DNA of 64,000 nucleotides from Deltaproteobacteria bacterium ADurb.Bin207 (GTDB lineage Bacteria; Myxococcota_A; Polyangia; Polyangiales; Polyangiaceae). The translations under genes and the position numbers were made by a program. The stretch lies in contig MWCO01000009.1 in the NCBI GenBank assembly GCA_002070115.1, positions 1 through 64,000 of the forward strand, given 5' to 3'. Below the pieces are notes generated by a model. It was not told where the DNA came from. It ran no database searches and saw only the letters and a program-made list of their open reading frames with translations. The stretch's first letter is position 1. Each line of letters opens with the position of its first letter. Of this stretch, positions 16,357-26,199 are shown piece after piece.

Positions 16357-16680
16357 TCAATCGACCCGTTGGACAAGCAGTCGCTCGATCAAATTCTTTG
16401 AGTATCCCGTGAGATCCCGAAAGACGACACCCATTCCCGTCTCATCGATTCGGACTACCTCTCCTGTGCCTTCAATGGTCTCGATATCATCCATGATGAC
16501 CGTGAACCGCAAGTTGACTTTGGTGCCGATCGGCAAAGGTGTTTTGGATCGAATGAACACGCCTGAGCGCGAGATATTGGATACGTATTCTTGAATGAAA
16601 GCGTCGAACGATTCGAACTCCTTGTTGATGGTAATCCGTTCTGCGCGCCGCAAATCCTGATCCGTGGTCTGATCCGCCAT
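16357..16680 (-). CDS. PilZ domain protein (c-di-GMP receptor)
   Basis: A 107-residue single PilZ domain. Both ligand motifs are present: RxxxR (RRAER, residues 11-15) and N-x-S-x-x-G (NISRSG, about 35-40), so c-di-GMP binding is plausible. The TPLPIGTKVNLRF and GTGEVVRI blocks resemble the stand-alone PilZ subfamily common in deltaproteobacteria and Myxococcota. It lies 2 bases after the RNase G stop, a tight operon. Confidence 0.85.
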   Translation of the reverse strand: MADQTTDQDLRRAERITINKEFESFDAFIQEYVSNISRSGVFIRSKTPLPIGTKVNLRFTVIMDDIETIEGTGEVVRIDETGMGVVFRDLTGYSKNLIERLLVQRVD

Positions 16681-16682
16681 AT

Positions 16683-18272
16683 TTACTTTCCCTGTAGATC
16701 GAATTGCTCGATGTGATACTCGCGTCGTGGAACCAACTCGATACGACGCATGAGACGGTTTTCTGTTGCGGCCAAAGCCTCCCGTTCTTCGTTTTTGAGT
16801 ATGTCGACAACGGCAGGATGGGCGTTGACGGTCACTTGATAGCCGGTGAGCGTGGGGTGCTCTCTTCGGATTTGTCGAAGGATTTCAAGGGCAATGGTGG
16901 TACGGGATTGCAACTGCCCGGTGCCATCGCAGTAGAAACATGGTTCGTGAAGCATCCGGCCCAGGCTTTCCCGGGTGCGTTTTCTCGTCATCTCGATGAG
17001 ACCCAATTCCGATACGGGATTGAGGGTGGTTTGTGCTTTGTCTTTTTGAAGCAACTCAGCGAGACGTTTAAGCACGAACTCTCGATTGGCTGCACGATCC
17101 ATGTCGATCACATCGAGCACGATAAGGCCTCCCAAGTTGCGAAATCGAAGCTGATACGCAATTTCCTCCACAGCTTCCAAATTGGTTTTCAGAATCGTTT
17201 CCTCGAGATCCTTCGAGCCCTTTCCGACAAAACGACCCGTGTTGACGTCGATCGCGGTGAGGGCTTCCGCCTGATCAATGACCAAGTAACCCCCCGAAGG
17301 CAAAGGTACCTTGCGACTCAACGCGCGCGTGATTTCATCCTCGATACCGTAAGCGTCGAAGATGGGCTCATTGCCTTCGTATAGCTGGATACAAGCGACG
17401 CGCTCGGGCATGAACGTCTCTACGAAACGTTTCAACTGTTCACATCGCTGTGGGTCATCGATGACGATCTGTTCGATGTCGTCGGTGAGCCGATCGCGTG
17501 CGGATCGCAGCACGATGTCGAGTTCCGTATACAGGCAGCACGGCGGTTTCGGATGCGTATCTCGTTTGCGAACGATTTCCCCCCACAACCGAACGAGGTA
17601 TCCGATATCGGCCTTGAGCTGTTTTTTCAGCAACCCTTCCGCAACCGTGCGAACGATGAGCCCCCCTTTGGGCGGGCGCATGGTTTCGATGACGTCGCGA
17701 AGGCGCTGGCGTTCGACCGCCGAACCAATTCGTCGTGATATCCCGATATGATCGATGGTGGGCGTGTACACCACGAAACGACCAGGAAGAGAAATATGGC
17801 TGGTTATCCGAGCCCCTTTCGTACCGATGGGGTCTTTGGAAACCTGCACGATGACCTCTTGCCCCTCCCGAAGAACCTCTCGAATTGGCGTTTCCCGCGA
17901 AACCCGGGCGGGTTTGGAACGGCTTTTCTCCGGCGAACCCCCTACGGTCGTATCGACCCCCGCCTCGTCGTCCGACTCCGATTCGGACCCATCAGCCGTG
18001 GCGTACGAATCCCCACCCGCCAAATATTGCTCAAAGTCATCGGGACGAATCACGTCTTCCACATGAAGAAACGCGGCCTTGTCCTGGCCGATATCGACGA
18101 AAGCGGCCTGCATTCCCGGAAGCACACGGGTCACCTTTCCCAGGTAGACGTTGCCTACCATGGTTTTTCCACGCGTTCGCTCCGTCTGTAGCTCCGTGAG
18201 GATCCCCTCCTCGATCAGCGCTACACGCGTTTCGCTGTACTCGACATTGACCACAAGCAAGTTGTTCGGCAT
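16683..18272 (-). CDS. rng: Ribonuclease G/E family endoribonuclease
   Basis: A 529-residue Rne/Rng enzyme of about RNase G length. The S1 domain (KVTRVLPGMQAAFVDIGQD) is split by an acidic insert around residues 90-130; then the 5'-sensor/RNase H-like part and the catalytic Asp pair around DVNTGRF and IVLDVIDMD; the Zn-link cysteines are in CFYCDGTGQ. It cleaves AU-rich single-stranded RNA and matures 16S rRNA 5' ends in other bacteria. The ATG at 18272 is used; a TTG four codons earlier is the alternative. The pilZ gene follows directly. Confidence 0.92.
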   Translation of the reverse strand: MPNNLLVVNVEYSETRVALIEEGILTELQTERTRGKTMVGNVYLGKVTRVLPGMQAAFVDIGQDKAAFLHVEDVIRPDDFEQYLAGGDSYATADGSESESDDEAGVDTTVGGSPEKSRSKPARVSRETPIREVLREGQEVIVQVSKDPIGTKGARITSHISLPGRFVVYTPTIDHIGISRRIGSAVERQRLRDVIETMRPPKGGLIVRTVAEGLLKKQLKADIGYLVRLWGEIVRKRDTHPKPPCCLYTELDIVLRSARDRLTDDIEQIVIDDPQRCEQLKRFVETFMPERVACIQLYEGNEPIFDAYGIEDEITRALSRKVPLPSGGYLVIDQAEALTAIDVNTGRFVGKGSKDLEETILKTNLEAVEEIAYQLRFRNLGGLIVLDVIDMDRAANREFVLKRLAELLQKDKAQTTLNPVSELGLIEMTRKRTRESLGRMLHEPCFYCDGTGQLQSRTTIALEILRQIRREHPTLTGYQVTVNAHPAVVDILKNEEREALAATENRLMRRIELVPRREYHIEQFDLQGK

Positions 18273-18405
18273 GCCAACCTTCAAGTCCTGACCGGACGAT
18301 TAGACCTATCTTCTCTAGGGTCGAGAGGCAACGGCCTCCAACCTTTCGCCGGAGGAATCCGTCGGACCCTCTCCCCAAACCACGGTTGCATGTATGCTAT
18401 CCAGC

Positions 18406-19113
18406 ATGCCCGCCTCATTTCTGGTCATCGATATCGAAACCATCGTGGATCCTACGTTGCCGATGCCAGCCAAAGCGGAGGGGTCGTCCTTGCCTCCCGC
18501 GCCGTTTCACCAAATTGTCGCTATCGGAGCGTTGTGGATGAGCGACGAATACCGTCCCATCAAACTTGGCGTGGTGGGCCCTCGAAAAACAGAACCGGAA
18601 GTCCTCGAGGATTTCGTTCGATTCGTCGAAGAACGACGCCCCGATCTGGTGACCTACAATGGCAGGGGCTTCGACCTGCCCGTCATCGTCGCCCGGTGTT
18701 TGCGCCATGGAATTGCTTTTCGACACTACTTTCAACCTTCCGGAATGCGTTATCGGTACTCGGCGCAAGGGCACCTCGACCTGATGGATTACTTGACCGA
18801 TCACGGAGCTTCGCGCCCCGTGCCCCTCGATACCCTCACCAAATTGATTGGATTGCCCGGAAAAGTAGGGGTGGACGGCAAAGACGTGGGACCGTTGATT
18901 CACGCGGGCATGCTCGAACAAGTACATGCCTATTGCCTGTGCGATGTCGTGCAAACTGCCGGGCTTTTTCTTCGGGTCCAATTGTTGCGAGGATTGCTGG
19001 ATCGAGACCAGTATCGTGCCGCCATGGAAGTATTGCTTCAATGGATGCGTGACGATGAAAGGCTTCGCGCCGTGTACGACGGTGTGAATCAGGATCTGCT
19101 GTTGCTGCGCTAG
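18406..19113 (+). CDS. DEDD-type 3'-5' exonuclease related to PolB exonuclease domain
   Basis: A 235-residue nuclease. Exo I is FLVIDIETI near the N terminus; Exo II is VTYNGRGFDLPVI; Exo III falls in HAYCLCDVVQTAGLFLRVQ, with Tyr and Asp spaced as in the DEDDy class. It matches the predicted PolB-like exonuclease family often found alone in proteobacteria. Probable role is single-stranded DNA end trimming in repair. The second ATG (18406) gives the usual N terminus directly before the first strand. Confidence 0.85.
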   Translation: MPASFLVIDIETIVDPTLPMPAKAEGSSLPPAPFHQIVAIGALWMSDEYRPIKLGVVGPRKTEPEVLEDFVRFVEERRPDLVTYNGRGFDLPVIVARCLRHGIAFRHYFQPSGMRYRYSAQGHLDLMDYLTDHGASRPVPLDTLTKLIGLPGKVGVDGKDVGPLIHAGMLEQVHAYCLCDVVQTAGLFLRVQLLRGLLDRDQYRAAMEVLLQWMRDDERLRAVYDGVNQDLLLLR

Positions 19114-19185
19114 GTTTTTGTCGAGAATCGATCGAAATCGCGACATGGCTTTTCGTCCGGTACGATCCCGTGGTACGCGCGGGAT

Positions 19186-20739
19186 ATGAGCCAATCGAGC
19201 CGTCCTGAGTTGGTCACGTTGGATGAAACCAACGAAAAAGCGTTGAAAGGGGATCCAAAGCGAATCGAAAAACAACACGAGGCGGGAAAACGCACCGCCC
19301 GAGAACGCATCGATCTGCTTCTCGATCCAGATTCATTCGTGGAATTGGATCGGTTCGTCACGCACCGCTGCACCGACTTTGGCATGCAGGACACCAAAAT
19401 ACTCGGCGATGGCGTGGTCACGGGGTGGGGGACCGTGGATGGCCGAAAAGTCTTCGTGTTCGCACAAGACTTCACCGTCTTCGGAGGGTCCCTGTCCGGC
19501 GCCTACGCCCAAAAAATCTGCAAAGTGATGGACCATGCGATGAAAGTCGGCGCCCCCATCATCGGCTTGAATGACTCAGGAGGTGCCCGAATCCAGGAAG
19601 GCGTCGAATCGCTCGGTGGATACGCGGATATATTTCTACGCAATACCTTGGCTTCCGGCGTCGTTCCCCAAATCAGCGCCATCCTCGGTCCTTGCGCGGG
19701 AGGCGCGGTCTACTCCCCAGCCATCACCGACTTCATCCTCATGGTCCAAAAAACAAGCTATATGTTCATCACCGGACCCGATGTCATCCGCGCCGTTACC
19801 CACGAAGAAGTAACCAAAGAAGCCCTCGGCGGCGCCGCCACACACGCCTCCAAAAGCGGCGTCTGCCATCTCACCGCTCCCGACGATGCCGCCTGTATCG
19901 CCTTGATGCGCGAACTATTGTCATACATCCCTTCCAACAACATGGAAGACCCGCCTCGCTTGCCTTGCTCCGATTCCGTCGAACGAGAAATCCCCGAACT
20001 CGATACGATGGTTCCCGTCGAGTCCCACAAACCCTACGACATCAAAGAAATCATCAAAGCGGTGGTCGACGATGGGCGCCTGCTCGAAATTCACGAGGAT
20101 TACGCGAAAAATATCATCGTGGGATTCGCTCGGGTCGGCGGAAGAACCATCGGCGTGGTGGCCAATAACCCCATGTTCCTCGCGGGATGTCTCGATATCC
20201 ACGCCTCCATCAAAGCCGCTCGCTTCGTCCGGTTTTGCGATTGTTTCAACATCCCCTTGGTCACCCTCGTGGACGTACCCGGCTTCCTGCCCGGAACCGA
20301 TCAGGAATTCGGCGGCATCATCGTTCATGGCGCAAAGCTTCTGTTCGCCTTCGCGGAAGCTACCGTACCCAAAATCACGATCATCACCCGCAAAGCCTAT
20401 GGCGGCGCTTACGACGTCATGGCCTCCAAACACATTCGGGCCGATTATAATATCGCCTTTCCTACCGCCGAAATCGCTGTGATGGGACCGGATGGTGCCG
20501 TCAACATCATCCATCGCAACTACCTCCACCAGGCCCAAGACCCCGAGCAAGAACGCGCCAGGCTCATTGCCGAATACAAAACCGCTTTCGCAAGCCCCTA
20601 CAAAGCCGCCGAACTAGGCTTCATCGATGAAGTCATCTATCCCAGACTGTTGCGTCGACGAATCCACCATGCGCTGGAACTGTTCAAGGACAAAAGACAG
20701 TCCAATCCCTCTCGCAAGCATGGTAATATTCCTCTGTAA
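19186..20739 (+). CDS. Acyl-CoA carboxylase carboxyltransferase (beta) subunit
   Basis: A 517-residue biotin-dependent carboxyltransferase with two crotonase-like halves. Typical blocks are [20 protein letters not shown], the acyl-CoA site [19 protein letters not shown] and [12 protein letters not shown], and the carboxybiotin site [18 protein letters not shown]. It is the size of propionyl-CoA carboxylase PccB and close relatives. It transfers carboxyl from biotin to propionyl- or acetyl-CoA to make methylmalonyl- or malonyl-CoA. No biotin carboxylase or carrier gene is adjacent, so the alpha subunit must be elsewhere. Confidence 0.93.
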   Translation: MSQSSRPELVTLDETNEKALKGDPKRIEKQHEAGKRTARERIDLLLDPDSFVELDRFVTHRCTDFGMQDTKILGDGVVTGWGTVDGRKVFVFAQDFTVFGGSLSGAYAQKICKVMDHAMKVGAPIIGLNDSGGARIQEGVESLGGYADIFLRNTLASGVVPQISAILGPCAGGAVYSPAITDFILMVQKTSYMFITGPDVIRAVTHEEVTKEALGGAATHASKSGVCHLTAPDDAACIALMRELLSYIPSNNMEDPPRLPCSDSVEREIPELDTMVPVESHKPYDIKEIIKAVVDDGRLLEIHEDYAKNIIVGFARVGGRTIGVVANNPMFLAGCLDIHASIKAARFVRFCDCFNIPLVTLVDVPGFLPGTDQEFGGIIVHGAKLLFAFAEATVPKITIITRKAYGGAYDVMASKHIRADYNIAFPTAEIAVMGPDGAVNIIHRNYLHQAQDPEQERARLIAEYKTAFASPYKAAELGFIDEVIYPRLLRRRIHHALELFKDKRQSNPSRKHGNIPL

Positions 20740-20749
20740 TATCCAGTAG

Positions 20750-23032
20750 TTACCTCTTTGTCGGCTCGGGCTCCAGGCTGCCCCATACCGTGAGCGCCGC
20801 CACGGTATCGGGATCCAATGTGGCTGGCTCGCGGATAGCCGATGGCGTGAAAACGCGCTCGCTTGCTTGCCGATGATCGAACGTCAGTCGCCACATCCAA
20901 GAAGCAAAAAAAGACTCTCGAGCCGCCATGTCCTCCGTACACTCCAGACCCGGTTGTACCTCGCAGAACTTGGGAGCGCGTGGAGGTACACCCGTGAGAA
21001 GCCAGTTCCCCCACCGGGTCGAATACACCGCCCCTGTCATGGAAAATTGAGGAGCTTGGGCAAAGCGCCCCGGATGTGCCGCAATCTCGAATAAATCCCT
21101 TCCTTCCATGGCCTCCGGCGGTTCGAGCCCCAGACTCTGCAGCGTCGTTCGCGCAACATCCATCGCGGTCGTGGGCACGTGGACCGCACTTCCGCCGAAA
21201 CGATGCCCCGGAAAACGCACAATCAGAGGGATTTCCAAGACATCCTCTCCCATCGGTTCGCCATCACCAAAGGGAACCCGCCCATCCCCTCCCATCGCAA
21301 TGTCCGAGGTGACCATGAACAACGTCGAAGACCACACCCGATGTTGACGAAGCAGTTCGACGAGTTGTCCGAGTTGCGCATCTTCCGCTCGAAGCGCCAA
21401 CCGCACGAAAGCATCGACGCGAACCCGGTCCTCCGCTGTCATGGGCGCCCGCCCATATCGTCGATTGCGCTCCTTCGCCAGCACTTGCCCCCCCCTTCGT
21501 CCTGTCAAAGGTCCCACGTATTCTTTCGGAGGTAGATCCTTGAAATCATCGTCCGAACCTACCCACGGCGGATGTCCCCCTCGTGCATGCACCACAAGAA
21601 AAATCTGACGATCTTTGTCCTTTTTCAAGAGGTTATCGAGCCAGGCCATGGCTTCTCGCAACGGTGTGGCTCGCGACGCCCCGGATACAGGGGAGAAATC
21701 GCGATAGTGACTCCATCCTTGATTGAATCCAAACGCTTCGAACGTTGATGGATTCGCCGTGAACATGGCGGTAGCCACCCGTCGATCGCGACCCATGGCG
21801 CTCAGCATGGATACGCGATCCGGCATCCGGGTTGCGCTATCGGTTACCTTATGCACAGCGGGTGAATACCCCGTGAGCAACGATGCCATGGACCCTGCCG
21901 CCACGGTGGAAGGCGCTCGATGTTGATGAAAAACAACCGATTCTTCCACCACCGACGATAACGCTGGCATGGTCTCCACCGTAGCGTATCCCGGCAAATG
22001 CGTCCGATTCGCACCAGTGAACACCACGAGAACGACAACCTTCGTGTCCGGACGATCGGCAATACGAGGGTCTCGGATACGAAGCATCGGCTCGCCAAAC
22101 AATACCTTTCCCCCCGGCGCTGTCGATGCGGCTACCAAATCCAACGCTACGATTCTTCCCGCAAGTCCTTCCAAGGGGATATCGAGCCCTTCCGTCCTGT
22201 GTCCCTCTCCCCCAACCTTGGCCGCATGCAGAAGCACCGATGGCTTGCCCGGCTCCACGATTTCGATTCGCGCTTCTCCTTCTCCCGCTCCAGCGTAACC
22301 AAGCATCGCCTGCAAACGCATCGTATCGGTGGCCGCAATGGCACATCTCACTCGCCCCGGTGCTCGTAGCGCCAGCGCTCGATAAGGACGCTCCCCTACC
22401 ATCGTATCCGTCGCCAAATCACGTAACGTCGGAGCGGCATACGTCGTCGGATCTTGATCGGGAAGCCCTATGCGAATCCAATCCATCTCCACGACAGGTT
22501 TGTCTTTCCTCGAACGATGGAATTGAAAAGACACCAGATGCTGCCCCGCGGACAGCGGTTCCGAGCTGGTCGCCGTCGATACCACCTGCGTCTCTTCCCG
22601 CGCAAATCGCAAAGTTCCAACAGCTTTTCCATCGATACGCACCGTGGCTGCCCGAGCATCCAGACCACGAATCCGCGTCTCCACAAACACCGGCTCGTCC
22701 TCGAGTTGCTCGAATCGCAACGACACAACACCACCCTTGATGCGGCCCCATGTTGCACCATCGCGTTGAACGTCTTGCACACTCGCCGGCTGATCGAAGG
22801 AATAATCGAACCGGCCATGGCTCAACGACGATCCCATGTCGATGACCGCTCCTCGATGGTATACGTCGCACCGCGCCACCGATGCCAAGAGGTCTTCCGA
22901 CACAATCATGCCGGACGCTTCTGGCGCCGGTGGTGAGGACGACGAGGAGTGGGCAGGAGAGTCCGTGCTTTCCGACGACGATAAGGGCAGGCAGCATCCT
23001 GTCACCGCGAGCATCCACCAGCCCAATGCCAT
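20750..23032 (-). CDS. Sulfatase-fold lipoprotein, probably catalytically inactive
   Basis: A 760-residue lipoprotein (MALGWWMLAVTGC lipobox). An N-terminal beta-rich, carbohydrate-binding-like region (to about residue 320) precedes a C-terminal alkaline-phosphatase/sulfatase fold. The fold is seen from VVLVVFTGANRTHLPGYA, APSTVAAGSMASLLTG, IFLVVHARGGHPPW, LFMVTSDIAMGGDG and PLIVRFPG. The metal-binding Asp of the usual DxxRxDHLG is Thr, the nucleophile position before LTG is Ala, and SDHG reads SDIA, so the active site seems lost. The ATG at 23032 lies 6 bases beyond the upstream stop with GAGGAG close by. Confidence 0.75.
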   Translation of the reverse strand: MALGWWMLAVTGCCLPLSSSESTDSPAHSSSSSPPAPEASGMIVSEDLLASVARCDVYHRGAVIDMGSSLSHGRFDYSFDQPASVQDVQRDGATWGRIKGGVVSLRFEQLEDEPVFVETRIRGLDARAATVRIDGKAVGTLRFAREETQVVSTATSSEPLSAGQHLVSFQFHRSRKDKPVVEMDWIRIGLPDQDPTTYAAPTLRDLATDTMVGERPYRALALRAPGRVRCAIAATDTMRLQAMLGYAGAGEGEARIEIVEPGKPSVLLHAAKVGGEGHRTEGLDIPLEGLAGRIVALDLVAASTAPGGKVLFGEPMLRIRDPRIADRPDTKVVVLVVFTGANRTHLPGYATVETMPALSSVVEESVVFHQHRAPSTVAAGSMASLLTGYSPAVHKVTDSATRMPDRVSMLSAMGRDRRVATAMFTANPSTFEAFGFNQGWSHYRDFSPVSGASRATPLREAMAWLDNLLKKDKDRQIFLVVHARGGHPPWVGSDDDFKDLPPKEYVGPLTGRRGGQVLAKERNRRYGRAPMTAEDRVRVDAFVRLALRAEDAQLGQLVELLRQHRVWSSTLFMVTSDIAMGGDGRVPFGDGEPMGEDVLEIPLIVRFPGHRFGGSAVHVPTTAMDVARTTLQSLGLEPPEAMEGRDLFEIAAHPGRFAQAPQFSMTGAVYSTRWGNWLLTGVPPRAPKFCEVQPGLECTEDMAARESFFASWMWRLTFDHRQASERVFTPSAIREPATLDPDTVAALTVWGSLEPEPTKR

Positions 23033-23037
23033 GCTCC

Positions 23038-26000
23038 TCAACGCTGCCACTCCGCCTCCACGATCCATCGCGTTCGCTTCGAAGCCGTTACTTGAACTTC
23101 TCTTCGAAGACGTTGTCCCCCCATTTCTACGATGATGGGATAGGTTCCCGCGGCCAATGGAAACGCAATGACCTCCCCACGCCCTTGTTTTTCGCCAACA
23201 TACACGATCGCTTGCGGCTCATACGTAACGACTTCCAATAGCCCCTGCCCCGGCGAAAGCTGTGATGGATCGTCGATTTCGAGTTGCTCCAGAACCGTAC
23301 CTGTCACAGCCGGATCAGGTGCTGCCGCGGCTGAATTCGTTGTTGCTGAATCGCTCTGTCCATCCGTCGCTTCCATCGATGGCGAATTCGCGTACAGCAC
23401 ACCCCCTATCACACCCCCCACGATTCCGACTCCCACGACGATAGGCACGAGGTGAGATCGCTTATGGTGTGGCGGAGTGTCCGATGAGGCTCCGTGCCGT
23501 TTTCCGGCCGAATCGGCGCGAGAGTCTTCCCCAACGTCGGAATCGTCATCGGACTCCGAATCGTCATCGGATTCCGACTCGTCATCGGACTCCGAATCGT
23601 CATCGGATTCCGACTCGTCATCGGACTCCGAATCATCATCGGATTCCGAATCCTTGTCATCCCACGATTGGGCTTCTTGTTCTCGAACTCCAGGAACGAC
23701 CGCGTCGGGTGGCAAAGAAGGAATTGGTGAAAGGAAAGGTTGGCTCGCGCGAGGTTTGAGTTCACCAGCATCGAGCATCGGTGTTGGCTCAGTGGGCGCG
23801 GGCGCCTCATGGGGCGCTACACTCCCCGTGGTTCGAATCACAGCTTCGGCAAGAGATGAAGGGGCCACCGAATCGTTGGTAGGTGGGGGATGCGGAGGCT
23901 CGTTGATCTTGGGATCGACAGGTGCGGGTGCCGTGATCTGCTCTGACATTGTCGAGGCAGTCGGCGTAGCGACCGTGATCTCGGCCTCTTGCTGATGGGC
24001 CTGCTGCCGTAGGATAGACTCGAACTGATCGGTGCCGGATTCATCCACGATGGAGACGACAGCGCCTTGCATGGCCGCGTGGGCGAGGATTTGTTCGAGC
24101 GTAGAAGCCGAAGCGATCCCGTTTTCGATGACTTGTCGCGGGGATGCACCATCGACGATCGCCTGCAATGCTGCTCGAGCGGATTGGGGTGTTGCGGGCA
24201 AATCAAGTCGGTCCTCGCGAAGGGCAACCATCCGAACGCGAAGCAAGTTCGCCCCTTCCAGCAAAGCTTGCGCCGCGCGCGTTTCCCTCGCTACGCGTTC
24301 GACGATCGGGAGAAACGCAATGGATGATTTTGGTATGCCGTGGGGTTGTCTCGGCTTGATCTGGAATCTTCCAGAGAAAACACGAAGCAGGGCGACCAAC
24401 GCTTCTTCCCCCTGGCTGGACTCGTTGTTCGCTGCCGTTCGTGTGACCTCGACCACATTGCCGTCCTGAAGATGAATCTCGAAAAGATAACTGGCATCAC
24501 GAATGGTAATCGACGCATTAACAAGGGATTTTGCAGTCAATTTGATCAGAGTGCGCGCGCCAATTCCTTCGAGACGCCCTCTCACTTCCCCTACTTGTTT
24601 GAGACGCTGCTCGATCCGAACACGGGGCCGCAGGCATTCTTGAACGGTCCGAAGGATCGACGAAGAAGTTGCCTCTTTTCTCAAGTATCCATCTGCTTCG
24701 ACCCCAAGGTCCCGTACACGTTGGAGCAGGTCCTCTTTCCATGACAAAACGACGACGGGTACATCTCGCAGCAGCGGGTCTCGTTTGAGTGCCCGACACA
24801 GTCCGAAACCATCCCGTTTAGGCATGAGAATGTCGGTGAACACCAGTTCGGGATCGAAGACGAATGCGGTATCGAGAGCCTGTTGGCCGTCCATGGCTTC
24901 TCGCACTTCGCTTCCATGAGCACGGAACAACCCACTGAGGAACCAAGTCACCCCCGGGTCGTCGTCCACCACGAGAACGCGACGATTCTCGAGGGCGAAT
25001 CGGATTTCGGGATCGTTGTCTCGCGAACCTTGCCGTCGGGCCTGGCCATCAGACAACGCATCGAGCCAAGGCGCGAAAGGGACGGCCCCCAGGGGATTCG
25101 TTTGCGCGAAACGGATCGCTCCTTCGCTCCGGAGCGTGACAATCTCACGGATTCGCGCCACCGCACTCCATACGGCCGCTTGCACTTCCATTCCTTCGCC
25201 CAAGTCCACCGACGATCGTCGAGACTCAGGTCGAACCGTATGCAGCAATTCGGATTTGAGCTGTCGTGCAAGACGTTCGGCCAGTTCTTCCACGGTAAGC
25301 TGTCCAAAGGGATCGGTCGAATCATCCGTGGTCGACGTTTTTGCCGCCGACCGCACCGCGTGTTGAAGCTTGGCGGGTGACACTGGTTTGACCAAGGTTC
25401 GCATCACGCCATGGGCGAGAAACGGTGCGGTTTGATCAGGCAAAGAAAAGGCGCCCACGACGATGACGCGGGTCGAATCGACAAGCGGGTCGAGCGAAAG
25501 TGATTCGCTCAAAGCGACGGCGCCAAGCAGATCGGCATCGAGCACGAGCACATCTGGCGCGAGGGCTCGTGTCAACTCGAGCGCTTGGGACAGGTCATCC
25601 GTCTGTTCCACTTCCAACGAGCCCATGGATGAATCGCTGTCCATGCGAAGCGAGTCGGCAAGGGCAGGTCTCCCAATGACCAGTACGGCAAGCGGTTCTT
25701 CTTTGGATGCGGGGCCGGGAGCAAGCGGCAAAGAAGACGCGCGTGTGACACGCGTGGAATGCGAGGAAAGCGGTGGCTGGCTGTCGGTTCGAGCCCGCTC
25801 GGATTCATGATCGACAGGTTCCCACGTGGGCTCTTGCTGAGAACTTCCTGCTTCATTCCAGGCGAGTTCGGGAAGGTCCCGAAACAAATGGGTGAACTCC
25901 TCGACGTCCTCCGCGTCGATGCCTCCCGCGACCGCCGCCCGCTCTAAATGCTTTTGCGTGCGCTCCAAGCGTCGGGCTACCGCATCGAAGTGCAATACCC

Positions 26001-26199
26001 TCGAACGGCTTGCGAGCGCATGGACGTGACGCCGAAGCTCGTCCAACGAGGCGGTTGAACTGGGATTGTGAGAAAGGGCCTCCCATACCTCGCGCATTTC
26101 GGCCAGTCGCTTTCCTAGATTGGCGACGAAATCCGCGCGCACACCTCCAAGACGAACGCCTTTTTGGGGGTGGGAGCTATTGCCTGCGCTGTTGGGCAT
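23038..26199 (-). CDS. Multi-domain receiver/PATAN regulator with transmembrane segment and PEGA-like tail
   Basis: A 1053-residue signalling protein. In order: an Hpt-like helical bundle (about 15-110); a degenerate receiver (about 155-280, lacking the paired acids); a linker; a full receiver (about 410-530) with DDD, phospho-acceptor in FTDILMP, VVLSW and a Lys in LRKEA; a DUF4388/PATAN domain (about 545-640); helical and Pro-rich linkers; a Ser-Asp repeat (about 850-885); one membrane segment (PIVVGVGIVGGVIGGVLYA); and a PEGA-like beta domain outside. PATAN proteins act in motility and gene control in cyanobacteria and myxobacteria. A TTG at 26235 is a less likely start. Confidence 0.75.
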   Translation of the reverse strand: MPNSAGNSSHPQKGVRLGGVRADFVANLGKRLAEMREVWEALSHNPSSTASLDELRRHVHALASRSRVLHFDAVARRLERTQKHLERAAVAGGIDAEDVEEFTHLFRDLPELAWNEAGSSQQEPTWEPVDHESERARTDSQPPLSSHSTRVTRASSLPLAPGPASKEEPLAVLVIGRPALADSLRMDSDSSMGSLEVEQTDDLSQALELTRALAPDVLVLDADLLGAVALSESLSLDPLVDSTRVIVVGAFSLPDQTAPFLAHGVMRTLVKPVSPAKLQHAVRSAAKTSTTDDSTDPFGQLTVEELAERLARQLKSELLHTVRPESRRSSVDLGEGMEVQAAVWSAVARIREIVTLRSEGAIRFAQTNPLGAVPFAPWLDALSDGQARRQGSRDNDPEIRFALENRRVLVVDDDPGVTWFLSGLFRAHGSEVREAMDGQQALDTAFVFDPELVFTDILMPKRDGFGLCRALKRDPLLRDVPVVVLSWKEDLLQRVRDLGVEADGYLRKEATSSSILRTVQECLRPRVRIEQRLKQVGEVRGRLEGIGARTLIKLTAKSLVNASITIRDASYLFEIHLQDGNVVEVTRTAANNESSQGEEALVALLRVFSGRFQIKPRQPHGIPKSSIAFLPIVERVARETRAAQALLEGANLLRVRMVALREDRLDLPATPQSARAALQAIVDGASPRQVIENGIASASTLEQILAHAAMQGAVVSIVDESGTDQFESILRQQAHQQEAEITVATPTASTMSEQITAPAPVDPKINEPPHPPPTNDSVAPSSLAEAVIRTTGSVAPHEAPAPTEPTPMLDAGELKPRASQPFLSPIPSLPPDAVVPGVREQEAQSWDDKDSESDDDSESDDESESDDDSESDDESESDDDSESDDDSDVGEDSRADSAGKRHGASSDTPPHHKRSHLVPIVVGVGIVGGVIGGVLYANSPSMEATDGQSDSATTNSAAAAPDPAVTGTVLEQLEIDDPSQLSPGQGLLEVVTYEPQAIVYVGEKQGRGEVIAFPLAAGTYPIIVEMGGQRLRREVQVTASKRTRWIVEAEWQR
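23545..23652. repeat. Six 18-bp tandem repeats encoding Ser-Asp/Glu tract
   Basis: Six consecutive 18-base units, alternating GTCATCGGACTCCGAATC and GTCATCGGATTCCGACTC, so the perfect period is 36 bases; the last unit has two changes. They encode alternating SDDDSE and SDDESE blocks just before the membrane segment. The near-identity at the DNA level means a recent expansion that could vary in copy number between strains. Confidence 0.9.

Noticed and set aside
17890-17903. GTTTCCCGCGAAAC, resembling parS
   Set aside because: Two central changes destroy the palindrome, and it lies inside the rng coding sequence.
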